Positions 1 through 5,259 of a stretch of DNA of 6,924 nt are shown in pieces. The notes beneath the pieces were generated by a model. The model saw only the letters and a program-made list of their open reading frames with translations. It was not told the DNA's origin and ran no database searches. The stretch's first letter is position 1, and each line of letters starts with the position of its first letter. Source of the stretch: Bacillota bacterium (GTDB taxonomy: Bacteria > Bacillota > Sulfobacillia > Symbiobacteriales > ZC4RG38); contig QGUP01000104.1 of NCBI GenBank assembly GCA_003242505.1, positions 1 to 6,924 on the forward strand, given 5' to 3'. The translations under genes and the position numbers were made by a program.

Positions 1-1
1 G

Positions 2-34
2 GAGGACCCGGCCCGGGGAGGCGGGAGCCGATGA
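2..34 (+). CDS. Possible C-terminal tail of an upstream gene (partial)
   Basis: One frame is open from the window edge and stops at TGA 32-34. That TGA overlaps the ATG of the next gene in an ATGA arrangement, the classic sign of translational coupling. Only about ten residues (EDPARGGGSR) are visible, so the product cannot be identified. In many Bacillota a lytic transglycosylase gene of this kind follows the dephospho-CoA kinase gene coaE, which would be my guess from context alone. All three forward frames are open over these 30 bases, so the evidence is weak. Confidence 0.3.
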   Translation, partial: EDPARGGGSR

Positions 35-672
35 GCCGGCGCCCGGGGACTCCCCGGCCGAGGGCGCGGGCGGGGCGCTGGCCCGGGATGCCCCCCTGGC
101 TTGCCCCCTGGCTCCGGTTCCTGGTGCTCCTGGGGGTGGCCGGCACGGCCCTGTGGCTGCTGGCCCTCTTCGCCTACCCCTTCCCGTACCGGGAGGAGGT
201 GTTTCAGGCGGCGGCCCGGCACGGGGTCAGCCCATACCTCGTGGCCGCGGTGATCCGGCAGGAGAGCCACTGGCAGCCGGACGTGGTCTCCCGCCAGGGG
301 GCCCGGGGGCTGATGCAGGTGATGCCGGAGACGGGCCGCTGGGCCGCGGCCCAGATGGGCCTCGGCCCCCTCGACCCGCACCGGCTTTTTGACCCGGCGG
401 TGAACATCGAGGTGGGCACCTGGTACCTCGGGTATCTCATCCGGAAGTTCGACGGGAACCTGGCCGTGGCCCTGGCAGCCTACAACGGTGGGAGCCGGCA
501 CGTGGAGGAATGGCTCCGCCAGGGCCGGTGGTCCGGCGGGGCGGATCGGCTAGACGAGATTCCCTTCCCCGAGACCCGGACCTTTGTCCGCCGGGTGCTC
601 CGGGACTACCGCCGGTACCGGCTGCTGTACGGGGACTGGCTGAGGGGCGCGGGGACTCGCCCCAGCAGGTGA
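31..672 (+). CDS. Membrane-anchored lytic transglycosylase (SLT domain)
   Basis: A peptidoglycan lytic transglycosylase, which cleaves the MurNAc-GlcNAc bond with formation of 1,6-anhydroMurNAc outside the cytoplasmic membrane. The 213-residue protein has an Arg/Pro-rich cytoplasmic N-terminus (1-26), one membrane segment (about 27-50) acting as a signal anchor, and then a compact SLT (Slt70-type C-terminal) domain. Family hallmarks are in order: RQESHW with catalytic Glu78, GLMQVMP (93-99), NIEVGTWYL (125-133), AYNGG (150-154) and PETRTFVRRV (180-189). There are no extra LysM or binding domains, so it resembles the short Slt proteins encoded near coaE in Bacillota. ATG 31 follows a GGGGAGG-type SD at 15-21. 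The frame is open to the window edge, but this start places a normal anchor. An ATG at codon 20 is an alternative. The next gene follows after 21 bases, probably in one transcript. Confidence 0.93.
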   Translation: MSRRPGTPRPRARAGRWPGMPPWLAPWLRFLVLLGVAGTALWLLALFAYPFPYREEVFQAAARHGVSPYLVAAVIRQESHWQPDVVSRQGARGLMQVMPETGRWAAAQMGLGPLDPHRLFDPAVNIEVGTWYLGYLIRKFDGNLAVALAAYNGGSRHVEEWLRQGRWSGGADRLDEIPFPETRTFVRRVLRDYRRYRLLYGDWLRGAGTRPSR

Positions 673-693
673 GGGGCAAGGGAGCGAGAGGTC

Positions 694-927
694 ATGGAGC
701 ATCGGGCCGACTGGAAAAAGCGCAGCCGGACCGGGGTCCGGCCGGCTTCCGACCCGGCGGGCGGCCCCGGGGAGGAGCCGGAGGAGGCCGAGCCCCGGCC
801 GCACTTCACCTGGCTGGACATCCTGGCCATGATCATCGCGGCGTACCAGATCATCTTCCCCATCGTCTTCCTGTTCATCGGCGTGATGGTGCTGGTCTAC
901 TTCCTGTTCCGGTGGCTTTTCCTTTAG
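694..927 (+). CDS. Small membrane protein of unknown function, 77 residues
   Basis: I do not recognise a family. Residues 1-38 are charged and hydrophilic, basic first (KKRSR, 8-12) and then Pro/Glu-rich (23-36). Residues 40-77 are almost wholly hydrophobic, ending in FRWLFL at the stop codon. The hydrophobic stretch is long enough for one extended helix or a tight hairpin broken around YQIIFP (51-56). This gives a tail-anchored topology with the charged half probably cytoplasmic. The start ATG follows GGGAGCGAGAGG. The gene lies 21 bases after the lytic transglycosylase and is probably cotranscribed, so a role at the envelope is plausible but unproven. Codon and GC usage match the neighbours, and the sharp polar/hydrophobic division argues against a chance ORF. 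Confidence 0.75.
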   Translation: MEHRADWKKRSRTGVRPASDPAGGPGEEPEEAEPRPHFTWLDILAMIIAAYQIIFPIVFLFIGVMVLVYFLFRWLFL

Positions 928-957
928 GCGGAGGGCGGGCCCAGCCCGGGCGCGGGG

Positions 958-1004
958 CCGGTGGGGCCCCGGGGTCGGGCCGGTCCGCAGGAGGGCCCCA
1001 CCGG
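958..1004 (+). other. 12-bp perfect inverted repeat upstream of the hydrolase gene
   Basis: CCGGTGGGGCCC (958-969) is repeated in reverse complement as GGGCCCCACCGG (993-1004), separated by 23 bases. In RNA this gives a very stable stem just 12 bases before the first ATG of the hydrolase gene. No T-run follows either arm, so it is not a classical intrinsic terminator. It could end or attenuate transcription coming from the lytic transglycosylase operon, affect translation of the hydrolase, or be a protein-binding dyad. Confidence 0.5.
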
Positions 1005-1016
1005 GACACAGGGGGG

Positions 1017-1928
1017 ATGCCGATGCCGCTCTGGCTCACCGGCCGGCCCAACGGCCACCGGCTAGAGGAGGTCGCCGGGCCCGACGGCCTGCCCATCCCG
1101 GTCCGGGTCTGGGACCATCCGGCCCCGGAGGCGGTGGTGGTCTACCTCCACGGCCAGGGGGAGCACAGCGGCCCCTTTACGGCGATGGGGGACGAACTTC
1201 AGCGCCTGGGCCTGGCCGTCTTTGCCCCGGACCAGCGGGGCTTTGGCCTCAGCCCGGCTCCCCGGGGCGATATCGACCGGTTTGAGCGCTTTGTCGAGGA
1301 TGTCGCAGCGGTGGTGGGCCTGGCCCGGGAGCGGTACCCGGACCGGCCCTGCTTCCTGATGGGGTTTTCCATGGGCGGCCATGTGGCCCTCCGGGCCGCG
1401 GCCCACCTGGACCCCCATCTGGCCGGGGTGGTGGCCCTGGCTCCTGGCCTGAAGCTCCGGCGGCTCCCCCTGGGCGCCCTGGCCCGGCTGGCGGTGAGGA
1501 TGGTTCTGGCTCCGGACCGGCCTGAAGTCTGGCCGCTGCCGGTGCCGGTCTGCCGGCACCCGGAGCACGACCAGCGGACCGCGGCGGACGAGGCCTGGGT
1601 GCGCCGGTACACCCCCCGGTTCTGGCTGGCCACCTGGAGAAGCATCCGCCGGGCCTTCCGGGAGGCGCCCCGGGTGCGGCTGCCGGTGCTGATCCTGGTC
1701 CCGGAGCACGACTACCTGGTGGACGTCCGGGCGGCGGCGGCCTACTTCCGCCGGCTGGGCAGCCCGGACCGGGAGTTCCGGGTGGTGCCCCGGGCCTACC
1801 ACAACCTGGTGGCGGACCCGGAGATGCCGGATCTCGCCCGGCAGGTGGCGGAGTGGATCCGGGCCCGGAGCCGGCGGCAGCGCCAGATGGCATCGCAGAA
1901 CGGAAACGGAGTAGGAGAAACGAAGTAG
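1017..1928 (+). CDS. Alpha/beta hydrolase, monoacylglycerol lipase-like
   Basis: A serine hydrolase of the monoacylglycerol lipase / lysophospholipase group (COG2267, Hydrolase_4), probably cytoplasmic, acting on glycerides or other small esters. Family motifs in order: LHGQGEHSGPF (44-54, the typical HGxGEHS oxyanion loop), DQRGFGLS (72-79), nucleophile elbow GFSMGG with Ser118, LVPEHDYLVD with probable catalytic Asp232, and AYH with His262. The spacing matches the family, as does the length of 303 residues. Residues 145-215 form the variable cap. There is no signal peptide. The frame runs open far upstream (from about 510), but conservation begins only after ATG 1017. A second in-frame ATG at 1023 has the better SD (GGGGGG at 1011-1016, 6 bases away) and may be the true start. 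The tail after about residue 285 is Arg/Gln/Asn-rich and outside the domain. The exact substrate cannot be told. Confidence 0.9.
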   Translation: MPMPLWLTGRPNGHRLEEVAGPDGLPIPVRVWDHPAPEAVVVYLHGQGEHSGPFTAMGDELQRLGLAVFAPDQRGFGLSPAPRGDIDRFERFVEDVAAVVGLARERYPDRPCFLMGFSMGGHVALRAAAHLDPHLAGVVALAPGLKLRRLPLGALARLAVRMVLAPDRPEVWPLPVPVCRHPEHDQRTAADEAWVRRYTPRFWLATWRSIRRAFREAPRVRLPVLILVPEHDYLVDVRAAAAYFRRLGSPDREFRVVPRAYHNLVADPEMPDLARQVAEWIRARSRRQRQMASQNGNGVGETK

Positions 1929-1955
1929 GAGGACGGAACCAGAAGGGACAAGAAG

Positions 1956-1983
1956 GGGCGGCCCGCCAAGAGGCGGGCCGCCC
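1956..1983. terminator. GC-rich hairpin between convergent genes
   Basis: GGGCGGCCCGCC (1956-1967), loop AAGA, then GGCGGGCCGCCC (1972-1983): a perfect 12-bp stem 27 bases after the hydrolase stop. A second shell, GGACGG (1931-1936) with CCGTCC (1985-1990), can extend it. On the plus strand no T-run follows. On the minus strand the sequence after the stem is CTTCTTGTCCCTTCT, moderately T-rich. It probably ends transcription from both convergent genes. Confidence 0.65.
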
Positions 1984-1994
1984 GCCGTCCTACT

Positions 1995-2115
1995 CTAGCG
2001 CTAGCCCCTGGCCCACCCCGGGTGGCGCCGGCCGGGTCCGGGACACCCCGGGTGCCCCCGGGCTGGCGCCGGCTACGTCAGCGCCAGGCCGGGGGTACCC
2101 CCGAGCCGGCCGCCG
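1995..2115. repeat. Repeat-rich convergent intergenic segment
   Basis: No gene is visible here. The segment holds palindrome CTAGCGCTAG (1995-2004), CACCCCGGGTG twice (2014-2024 and 2044-2054, each itself a dyad, 30 bases apart), TGGCGCCGGC twice (2023-2032 and 2064-2073), and CTGGCGC/GCGCCAG as an inverted repeat (2063-2069 and 2081-2087). It also contains the first copy of a 14-bp direct repeat, TACGTCAGCGCCAG (2074-2087). The second copy (2117-2130) is the 3' end of the minus-strand gene, stop codon included, apart from one base. Short duplications of the gene end could explain the pattern. Confidence 0.6.
2090..2103 (-). terminator. Perfect 14-bp palindrome after the COG2426 gene
   Basis: CGGGGGTACCCCCG lies 12 bases beyond the stop codon of the minus-strand gene. 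As RNA it forms a CG-rich stem but with a very tight turn. It is a possible terminator hairpin or a dyad binding site; no T-run follows. Confidence 0.35.
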
Positions 2116-2598
2116 TTACGTCAGCGCCAGCCAGCCCAGGGTAGAGAGAAGGCCGACCAGGGCCGCGGCGATGATCACGCCGGCGATGATGGCCAGGGTG
2201 GCCCGGCCCAGGGGGAGGTCCAGAAGCGCGGCGATGGCCGCTCCGGTCCACGCGCCGGTGCCGGGCAGCGGTACCCCGACGAAGAGCGCGAGGCCCCAGG
2301 GGCCGTAGCGGTCCACCTGGCCCCGGTGCCGCTCCACCCGGCGCTCGATCCAGGCCAGGATCGGCCCGACCAGAGGCCAGTGCCGGGCCCAGCGGCGGGC
2401 GGCCAGGAGGCCGGCGAGGAGCAGGGGGATAGGCGCCAGGTTGCCCAGGGTGGACCAGAAGATGGCCTCCCAGGGGGAAAGGCCCAGGAAGAGCCCCACG
2501 GGGATCGCCCCCCGGAGCTCGATGACCGGAAGCGTGGCCACCAGAAAGGTGCGCAGTTCCGCCGGCAGGCCGGCCAGGGCTGCGATCAGGGATGTCAA
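2116..2598 (-). CDS. COG2426 / small multidrug export family membrane protein
   Basis: A 160-residue integral membrane protein of the Sm_multidrug_ex family (COG2426). The family name implies drug export, but its members' function is poorly established. It is also distantly related in style to DedA/SNARE-associated proteins. Visible marks are LPVIELRGAIPVG (23-35), the family signature; GNLAPIPLLL (52-61); and GVPLPGTGAWTGA (108-120). Four hydrophobic stretches (about 15-40, 46-66, 102-125, 132-158) surround a basic, amphipathic middle (67-98). The start is TTG: its SD GGAGGG (plus-strand 2605-2610) sits 6 bases upstream and no ATG or GTG fits better. The length is normal for the family. The gene is divergent from the phosphatase operon and convergent with the hydrolase, so it is probably transcribed alone. 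Its last codons are duplicated just beyond the stop. Confidence 0.9.
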   Translation of the reverse strand: MTSLIAALAGLPAELRTFLVATLPVIELRGAIPVGLFLGLSPWEAIFWSTLGNLAPIPLLLAGLLAARRWARHWPLVGPILAWIERRVERHRGQVDRYGPWGLALFVGVPLPGTGAWTGAAIAALLDLPLGRATLAIIAGVIIAAALVGLLSTLGWLALT

Positions 2599-2652
2599 GC
2601 CAGACCCTCCAGGCTGTATGGTGCGGGGGATTCAATCCCACCTGAATCGTAC

Positions 2653-2668
2653 AGTATCACAAGTTGTG
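2653..2668 (-). promoter_or_regulatory. Possible extended -10 promoter and 11-bp dyad for the COG2426 gene
   Basis: On the minus strand TGT-GATACT (plus 2653-2661) reads as an extended -10, about 55 bases before the TTG start. The -35 region is poor. It overlaps the dyad CACAAGTTGTG (2658-2668), a possible operator. The AT-rich setting supports a promoter here, but the elements match consensus only partly. Confidence 0.3.
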
Positions 2669-2789
2669 GACGGGGACCAGTCGGTGGCGCGGTCGGGGAC
2701 CCGGCGGCGTTGCGGCCGGGAACCAGCCGGTGCCGCTGGACTCGGCCCGGGCCGGCTGCCGTCCGGGGACTCCGGGGGAGGGGACCCCG

Positions 2790-2818
2790 TTGCCCGCCGG
2801 CGGCCCGAATGGTAGTGT
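2790..2818 (+). promoter_or_regulatory. Promoter candidate for the membrane protein-phosphatase-SDR operon
   Basis: TTGCCC (2790-2795), a 17-base spacer, then TAGTGT (2813-2818) preceded by TGG, an extended -10. The matches are moderate (4 of 6 and 3 of 6). The start of transcription would be near 2825, ahead of both the short ORF at 2834 and the GTG at 2901. The string TTGCCCGCCG (2790-2799) recurs at 6090-6099 in another promoter candidate. Confidence 0.35.
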
Positions 2819-2833
2819 AGCGAGAGAGGAAAG

Positions 2834-2920
2834 ATGGCCCTCCGCGCCGGCCGGTGCCCTGGGGTTTCCAGCTGGGGTGGAGGGCGACGGGGGGACCGGT
2901 GTGTGGGCAACGATCCGTGA
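2834..2920 (+). CDS. Possible 28-codon leader ORF
   Basis: An ATG with a good purine-rich SD (GAGAGAGGAAAG, 2822-2833) opens a 28-codon frame that ends at TGA 2918-2920. It therefore overlaps the first codons of the membrane protein gene (GTG 2901) in another frame. The peptide (beginning MALRAGRCPGVSSW, then Gly/Arg-rich) has no recognisable character. It could be a translated leader that couples or limits translation of the downstream gene, or a chance ORF in GC-rich DNA with a fortuitous SD. Confidence 0.25.
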   Translation: MALRAGRCPGVSSWGGGRRGDRCVGNDP

Positions 2921-3173
2921 GGCGTTGGCCATCACCTTCTGGACCGGTTGGAGCACTGGGGTGGGGGCCTTCTTGCTGGCCATGCTGGCCAAGGTTCCCT
3001 TCGGCGTCACCTTTCTCCTCGGGGTGCTGACGGTGGGCCCGGTCCTGGCCATCTGGCGGGGCCGGGACCGGGAGCGGGACCCCCTGGACCTGGGGCAGCG
3101 GGCCGCGGCGGAGAGCATCGCCCTGGCCATCCTCATCGCCCTGGGGACCTACCTCTCCCATCGGTTCGGCTAG
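2901..3173 (+). CDS. Small membrane protein of unknown function, 90 residues
   Basis: I do not recognise a family. From GTG 2901 the protein has an amphipathic start (MWATIREALA), two hydrophobic segments (about 11-31 and 34-52), a charged cytoplasmic-looking loop RGRDRERDPLDLGQR (53-67), and a third segment (70-86) before the basic end SHRFG. This suggests three membrane helices. GTG 2901 is chosen because coding character begins there and a G-rich SD (GGGGGGA, 2889-2895) lies 5 bases upstream. The frame is open much further up (to a TTG at 2664), but that stretch is low-complexity Gly/Pro/Arg and looks non-coding. The phosphatase gene follows after 52 bases with no terminator between, so the two are probably cotranscribed. 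Confidence 0.65.
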   Translation: MWATIREALAITFWTGWSTGVGAFLLAMLAKVPFGVTFLLGVLTVGPVLAIWRGRDRERDPLDLGQRAAAESIALAILIALGTYLSHRFG

Positions 3174-3225
3174 TCCGGCACCCCGTCCCGCAGTTACCAT
3201 CACGGCTGCAATTGGAGGCGATCCT

Positions 3226-3699
3226 GTGTCCAAGCCGGTGCGCGTCCTTTTTGTCTGCCTGGGCAACATCTGCCGCTCTCCCATGGCGGAGGCGGTCTTC
3301 CGCCACCTGGTGCGGGAGGCGGGGCTGGAGGAGCGGTTTGAGATCGACTCCGCCGGCCTGGGGGGCTGGCACGTGGGGGAACCGCCCCACCCGGGTACCC
3401 GGGCCAAGCTGGAGGAGAACGGGATCGACTACGCGGGCCTCCGGGCCCGGCAGGTCCGCCGGGCAGAACTGGGGACCTGGGATTACATCATCGCCATGGA
3501 CGAGGAGAACGTCGCCGGGCTCCGGCGGCTGGGGGCGCCCCCGGAACGGGTGCGGCTCCTCCTGGAGTTTGCGCCGGAGACGGGGATGCGGGAGGTCCCG
3601 GACCCCTGGTACACCGGCGATTTTGACGAGACCTGGCGGCTCGTGGAGGCCGGCTGCCGGGGGCTCCTGAACCACATCCGGCAGCAGGAGGGGATCTGA
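3226..3699 (+). CDS. Low-molecular-weight protein tyrosine phosphatase
   Basis: A cytoplasmic cysteine-dependent phosphatase of the LMW-PTP/arsenate reductase superfamily (Wzb/YwlE/PtpA type). It removes phosphate from phosphotyrosine or, in the Bacillus YwlE branch, phosphoarginine. The 157-residue length is typical. The P-loop CLGNICRS (11-18) gives nucleophile Cys11 and phosphate-binding Arg17; Cys16 is the second, redox-protective cysteine common in the family. DSAG (41-44), AMDEEN (90-95) and the acid loop VPDPWYTG (124-131) with general acid Asp126 complete the site. Tyr in DPWY rather than the simple DPY order is a minor variation. The GTG start follows GGAGG (3214-3218) by 7 bases. 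Its own 3' end carries the SD of the next gene. No tyrosine or arginine kinase is visible in the window, so the substrate is unknown. Confidence 0.94.
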   Translation: MSKPVRVLFVCLGNICRSPMAEAVFRHLVREAGLEERFEIDSAGLGGWHVGEPPHPGTRAKLEENGIDYAGLRARQVRRAELGTWDYIIAMDEENVAGLRRLGAPPERVRLLLEFAPETGMREVPDPWYTGDFDETWRLVEAGCRGLLNHIRQQEGI

Positions 3700-3700
3700 G

Positions 3701-4519
3701 GTGGATCCGTCTCCCTTCGGAGCCGGCGCCCCTGCTGGGGAGGGGCTCGCCGGGAAGGTTGCGGTGGTGACCGGCGGCGGCCAGGGCATCGGCCGGGCCG
3801 TCGCCCTCCGGTTTGCGGCGGAGGGGATGGCGGTGGCGATCGCGGAGATCGACCCCGAGGCCGGGGCGGAGGCGGAGGCCCTCATCCGGTCCCGGGGCGG
3901 CCGCTGCCTGTTCATCCCTTGTGACGTGAGCGACTCCGCTTCCGTCCGGGCGATGGTGGACCGGGCGGTGGCGGAGTTCGGCGCCATCCACGTGCTGGTC
4001 AACAACGCGGGCATCGCCTGGGCCCAGGGGGACCCCCTGGACGACGAGGCCGAGGAGCGCTGGGCCCGGGTCATCGGCACCAACCTCACCGGCGCCTTCC
4101 TCTGCGCCCGGCACGTGGCTCCCCACATGCGGGCGGCCGGCGGCGGGGCCATCATCAACATCGCCTCCACCCGGGCCCTGATGTCCGAGCCGGGGTGGGA
4201 GGCCTACGACGCGGCCAAGGCGGGGCTTCTGGGCCTTACCCGCTCCCTGGCGGTCACCCTGGGCCCCCTGGGGATCCGGGTGAACGCCATCAGCCCCGGG
4301 TGGATCGAGGTCTCGGCCTGGAAGAAATCGTCCCTGGCCCGGGAGCCGGAGCTGCGGCCCGAGGACCACGCCCAGCACCCGGTGGGCCGGGTGGGCTGGC
4401 CGGAGGACATCGCCGAGGCCTGCCTGTTCCTTGCCGACCCCCGGAGGTCCGGGTTCATCACCGGGCAGAACCTGGTGGTGGACGGGGGCATGACGGTGAA
4501 GATGATCTACGTTGACTGA
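3701..4519 (+). CDS. Short-chain dehydrogenase/reductase (classical SDR, NAD-type)
   Basis: A cytoplasmic oxidoreductase of the classical SDR family (FabG-like, COG1028), 272 residues. Rossmann motif TGGGQGIG (24-31); acidic Glu49 at the end of strand 2 with Asp51 next, suggesting NAD(H) over NADP(H); CDVSD (74-78); NNAG (101-104). The catalytic tetrad is Asn128, Ser156, Tyr169 and Lys173 (YDAAK). SPGW (198-201) and the C-terminal GGMTVKMIYVD (262-272) match the family end. The substrate (sugar, alcohol or 3-oxoacyl) cannot be read from sequence. The first 18 residues are a flexible Gly/Pro/Ala extension. The GTG start is one base after the phosphatase stop and is served by GGAGGGG (3687-3693) inside the phosphatase gene, so translation is coupled. 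A long hairpin follows directly. Confidence 0.93.
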   Translation: MDPSPFGAGAPAGEGLAGKVAVVTGGGQGIGRAVALRFAAEGMAVAIAEIDPEAGAEAEALIRSRGGRCLFIPCDVSDSASVRAMVDRAVAEFGAIHVLVNNAGIAWAQGDPLDDEAEERWARVIGTNLTGAFLCARHVAPHMRAAGGGAIINIASTRALMSEPGWEAYDAAKAGLLGLTRSLAVTLGPLGIRVNAISPGWIEVSAWKKSSLAREPELRPEDHAQHPVGRVGWPEDIAEACLFLADPRRSGFITGQNLVVDGGMTVKMIYVD

Positions 4520-4535
4520 GCTATGGCAAATGAGG

Positions 4536-4595
4536 GCCCTGGCGGGCGTCTCCGGGAGGGGGTGCGGTTCCCCCCCCCGGGAGGTCCGCCAGGGC
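4536..4595 (+). terminator. Long near-continuous hairpin after the SDR gene
   Basis: GCCCTGGCGG (4536-4545) pairs perfectly with CCGCCAGGGC (4586-4595). The interior continues through CCGGG/CCCGG-type pairs and a run of five G against C up to loop TGCGGTT (4563-4569). The stem is interrupted only by isolated mismatches and a bulge. It starts 16 bases after the stop codon and is followed by only GTTTG, so it is a strong stem with almost no U-tract. Confidence 0.7.
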
Positions 4596-4661
4596 GTTTG
4601 CGTCCCGGGGCCAGGACCAGGTTCACGGGCAGGGACCGGCGGTGCAGTGGGCGACGGAATC

Positions 4662-4690
4662 TTGCGACGAACATGGGTTCGTGTTACACT
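4662..4690 (+). promoter_or_regulatory. Extended -10 promoter for the 145-residue protein
   Basis: TTGCGA (4662-4667), exactly 17 bases, then TACACT (4685-4690) preceded by TGT, an extended -10. Each hexamer matches 4 of 6 consensus bases, and the spot is locally AT-rich. Transcription would start near 4697, leaving a leader of roughly 125 bases. Confidence 0.55.
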
Positions 4691-4706
4691 GTCCGTACAT
4701 CGGCAC

Positions 4707-4730
4707 GACCCCCCGAAAACCGAGGGGGTC
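4707..4730 (+). promoter_or_regulatory. Leader hairpin
   Basis: GACCCCC (4707-4713) pairs with GGGGGTC (4724-4730). An inner CG/CG pair closes loop AAAAC, with one bulged A. It would form about ten bases into the inferred transcript. A second hairpin, CCGGAG (4760-4765) with CTCCGG (4775-4780), follows. I match neither to a known riboswitch class. Confidence 0.45.
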
Positions 4731-4805
4731 CGAGGACGTTGGTCATGCCCACTATAGGACCGGAGGATGCCTGGCTCCGGGGCAGGCGGGCAGGACCCGG
4801 TAAGG

Positions 4806-4824
4806 AAGGAGGAGACCTCCCCTG
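4806..4824 (+). promoter_or_regulatory. Shine-Dalgarno paired with its own complement before a CTG start
   Basis: The SD AAGGAGG (4806-4812) is followed at once by AGA and CCTCC (4816-4820), so GGAGG (4808-4812) can pair fully with CCTCC across a 3-base loop. CTG (4822-4824) lies 9 bases after the SD. An upstream GGAGG (4762-4766) could compete for CCTCC and free the SD. This layout would allow control of translation, though such a short hairpin is only moderately stable. Confidence 0.4.
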
Positions 4825-5259
4825 CGCCGGTTTGTGGGATGCGTCATCCTGGAAAGCCTGGAGCACCTCGAACCCCTCGCGGGATGGAAACCGGTGGCCG
4901 AGCGGGTGGCCGAGATGCCGGACGACCCGGATGCGACGGTCTGGCATGTCTGCTGGTACCAGGTCGACGAGGCGAGTTTACGGGAGCGTCTGCCGGCCCT
5001 GGCCCGGGCGATGCGTCCCCACTGGTATGCCCACTTCTGGGCAGACGATGACCTGTGCGTGGTCCTCGCCGGGAGGTTCTTCTGGGCGCGAGCGTCGGAC
5101 CGGAGCACCTGGCAGGAGTTTATCGCGTACGGGGATTCGGTGGGCGTGGAGCGGCGGTGGACGGAGAACATTTCCACCCAACTCCCGGCTTGGGTGGAGG
5201 CGGCGCTAAGGCGGTCCGCTCCCTGGCGTCGGTCACCCCTTGACCCTCACGTTACGTGA
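4822..5259 (+). CDS. Uncharacterised Trp-rich protein, 145 residues, probable CTG start
   Basis: I cannot name a family, but it reads as a real soluble protein: VGCVILESLEHLEPL (5-19), TVWHVCWYQV (39-48), RPHWYAHFW (65-73), CVVLAGRFFWAR (79-90), STWQEFIAYGDSVGVE (95-110), and a basic tail ending DPHVT. It has ten tryptophans in 145 residues, many in alternating strand-like patterns, and no signal peptide or membrane segment. An in-frame TAA at 4801 limits the start to two choices. GTG 4834 has no SD and would cut off RRF. CTG 4822 sits 9 bases after a perfect AAGGAGG. I choose CTG; programs that allow only ATG, GTG and TTG will report GTG 4834 (141 residues). Its stop codon lies inside the operator of the MerR gene that follows, so the two genes are physically linked. 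Function is unknown; an aromatic ligand pocket is speculation. Confidence 0.75.
   Translation: MRRFVGCVILESLEHLEPLAGWKPVAERVAEMPDDPDATVWHVCWYQVDEASLRERLPALARAMRPHWYAHFWADDDLCVVLAGRFFWARASDRSTWQEFIAYGDSVGVERRWTENISTQLPAWVEAALRRSAPWRRSPLDPHVT

Larger units (their letters stand above)
2599..2900. promoter_or_regulatory. Divergent intergenic region, about 300 bases
   Basis: The region separates the minus-strand COG2426 gene from the plus-strand membrane protein gene. Bases 2630-2668 form an AT-rich patch in an otherwise extremely GC-rich setting, the usual look of a promoter. The middle part (about 2690-2785) is very GC-rich, with short G/C runs that can fold but no convincing structure. From 2790 on there is a plus-strand promoter candidate and a short ORF, listed separately. 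An open frame from TTG 2664 runs into the membrane protein gene, but its first 79 codons are low-complexity Gly/Pro/Arg and look non-coding. Confidence 0.5.
4520..4821 (+). promoter_or_regulatory. Intergenic region: terminator, promoter and structured leader
   Basis: This 300-base gap has no convincing gene. In order it holds a long terminator-like hairpin (4536-4595), an unremarkable GC-rich stretch, a promoter (4662-4690), and then an inferred leader of about 125 bases with hairpins at 4707-4730, 4760-4780 and 4808-4820. The open frames crossing it are Gly/Pro/Arg-rich and out of frame with the conserved protein that follows. Confidence 0.6.

Noticed and set aside
510..1016. Long open frame running into the hydrolase gene from 510
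   Set aside because: It overlaps the lytic transglycosylase and the 77-residue protein in another frame and its translation is low-complexity Gly/Pro/Arg. Family similarity begins only after ATG 1017.
1062..1893. Minus-strand frames opposite the hydrolase
   Set aside because: They are proline- and glycine-rich shadows; the plus-strand hydrolase has a complete catalytic triad.
1929..2115. CRISPR array or insertion-sequence ends in the repeat-rich intergenic region
   Set aside because: The repeats are 10-14 bases with uneven spacing and no spacers of constant length, and there is no transposase or target-site duplication nearby.
3133..4378. Two long minus-strand frames (345 and 296 codons) opposite the phosphatase and SDR genes
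   Set aside because: They lie opposite two genes with complete catalytic motifs, and their own sequences show only composition-driven repeats.
4697..4821. T-box or another known riboswitch in the leader
   Set aside because: I see no T-box bulge sequence (TGGNACC context), specifier loop or other class-defining core, and the leader is short. It is kept only as an unassigned structured leader.
4523..5209. 228-codon frame across 4523-5209
   Set aside because: It is out of frame with the 145-residue protein, crosses the terminator and promoter, and has an Arg/Gly/Pro/Ser composition typical of GC-rich shadow frames.
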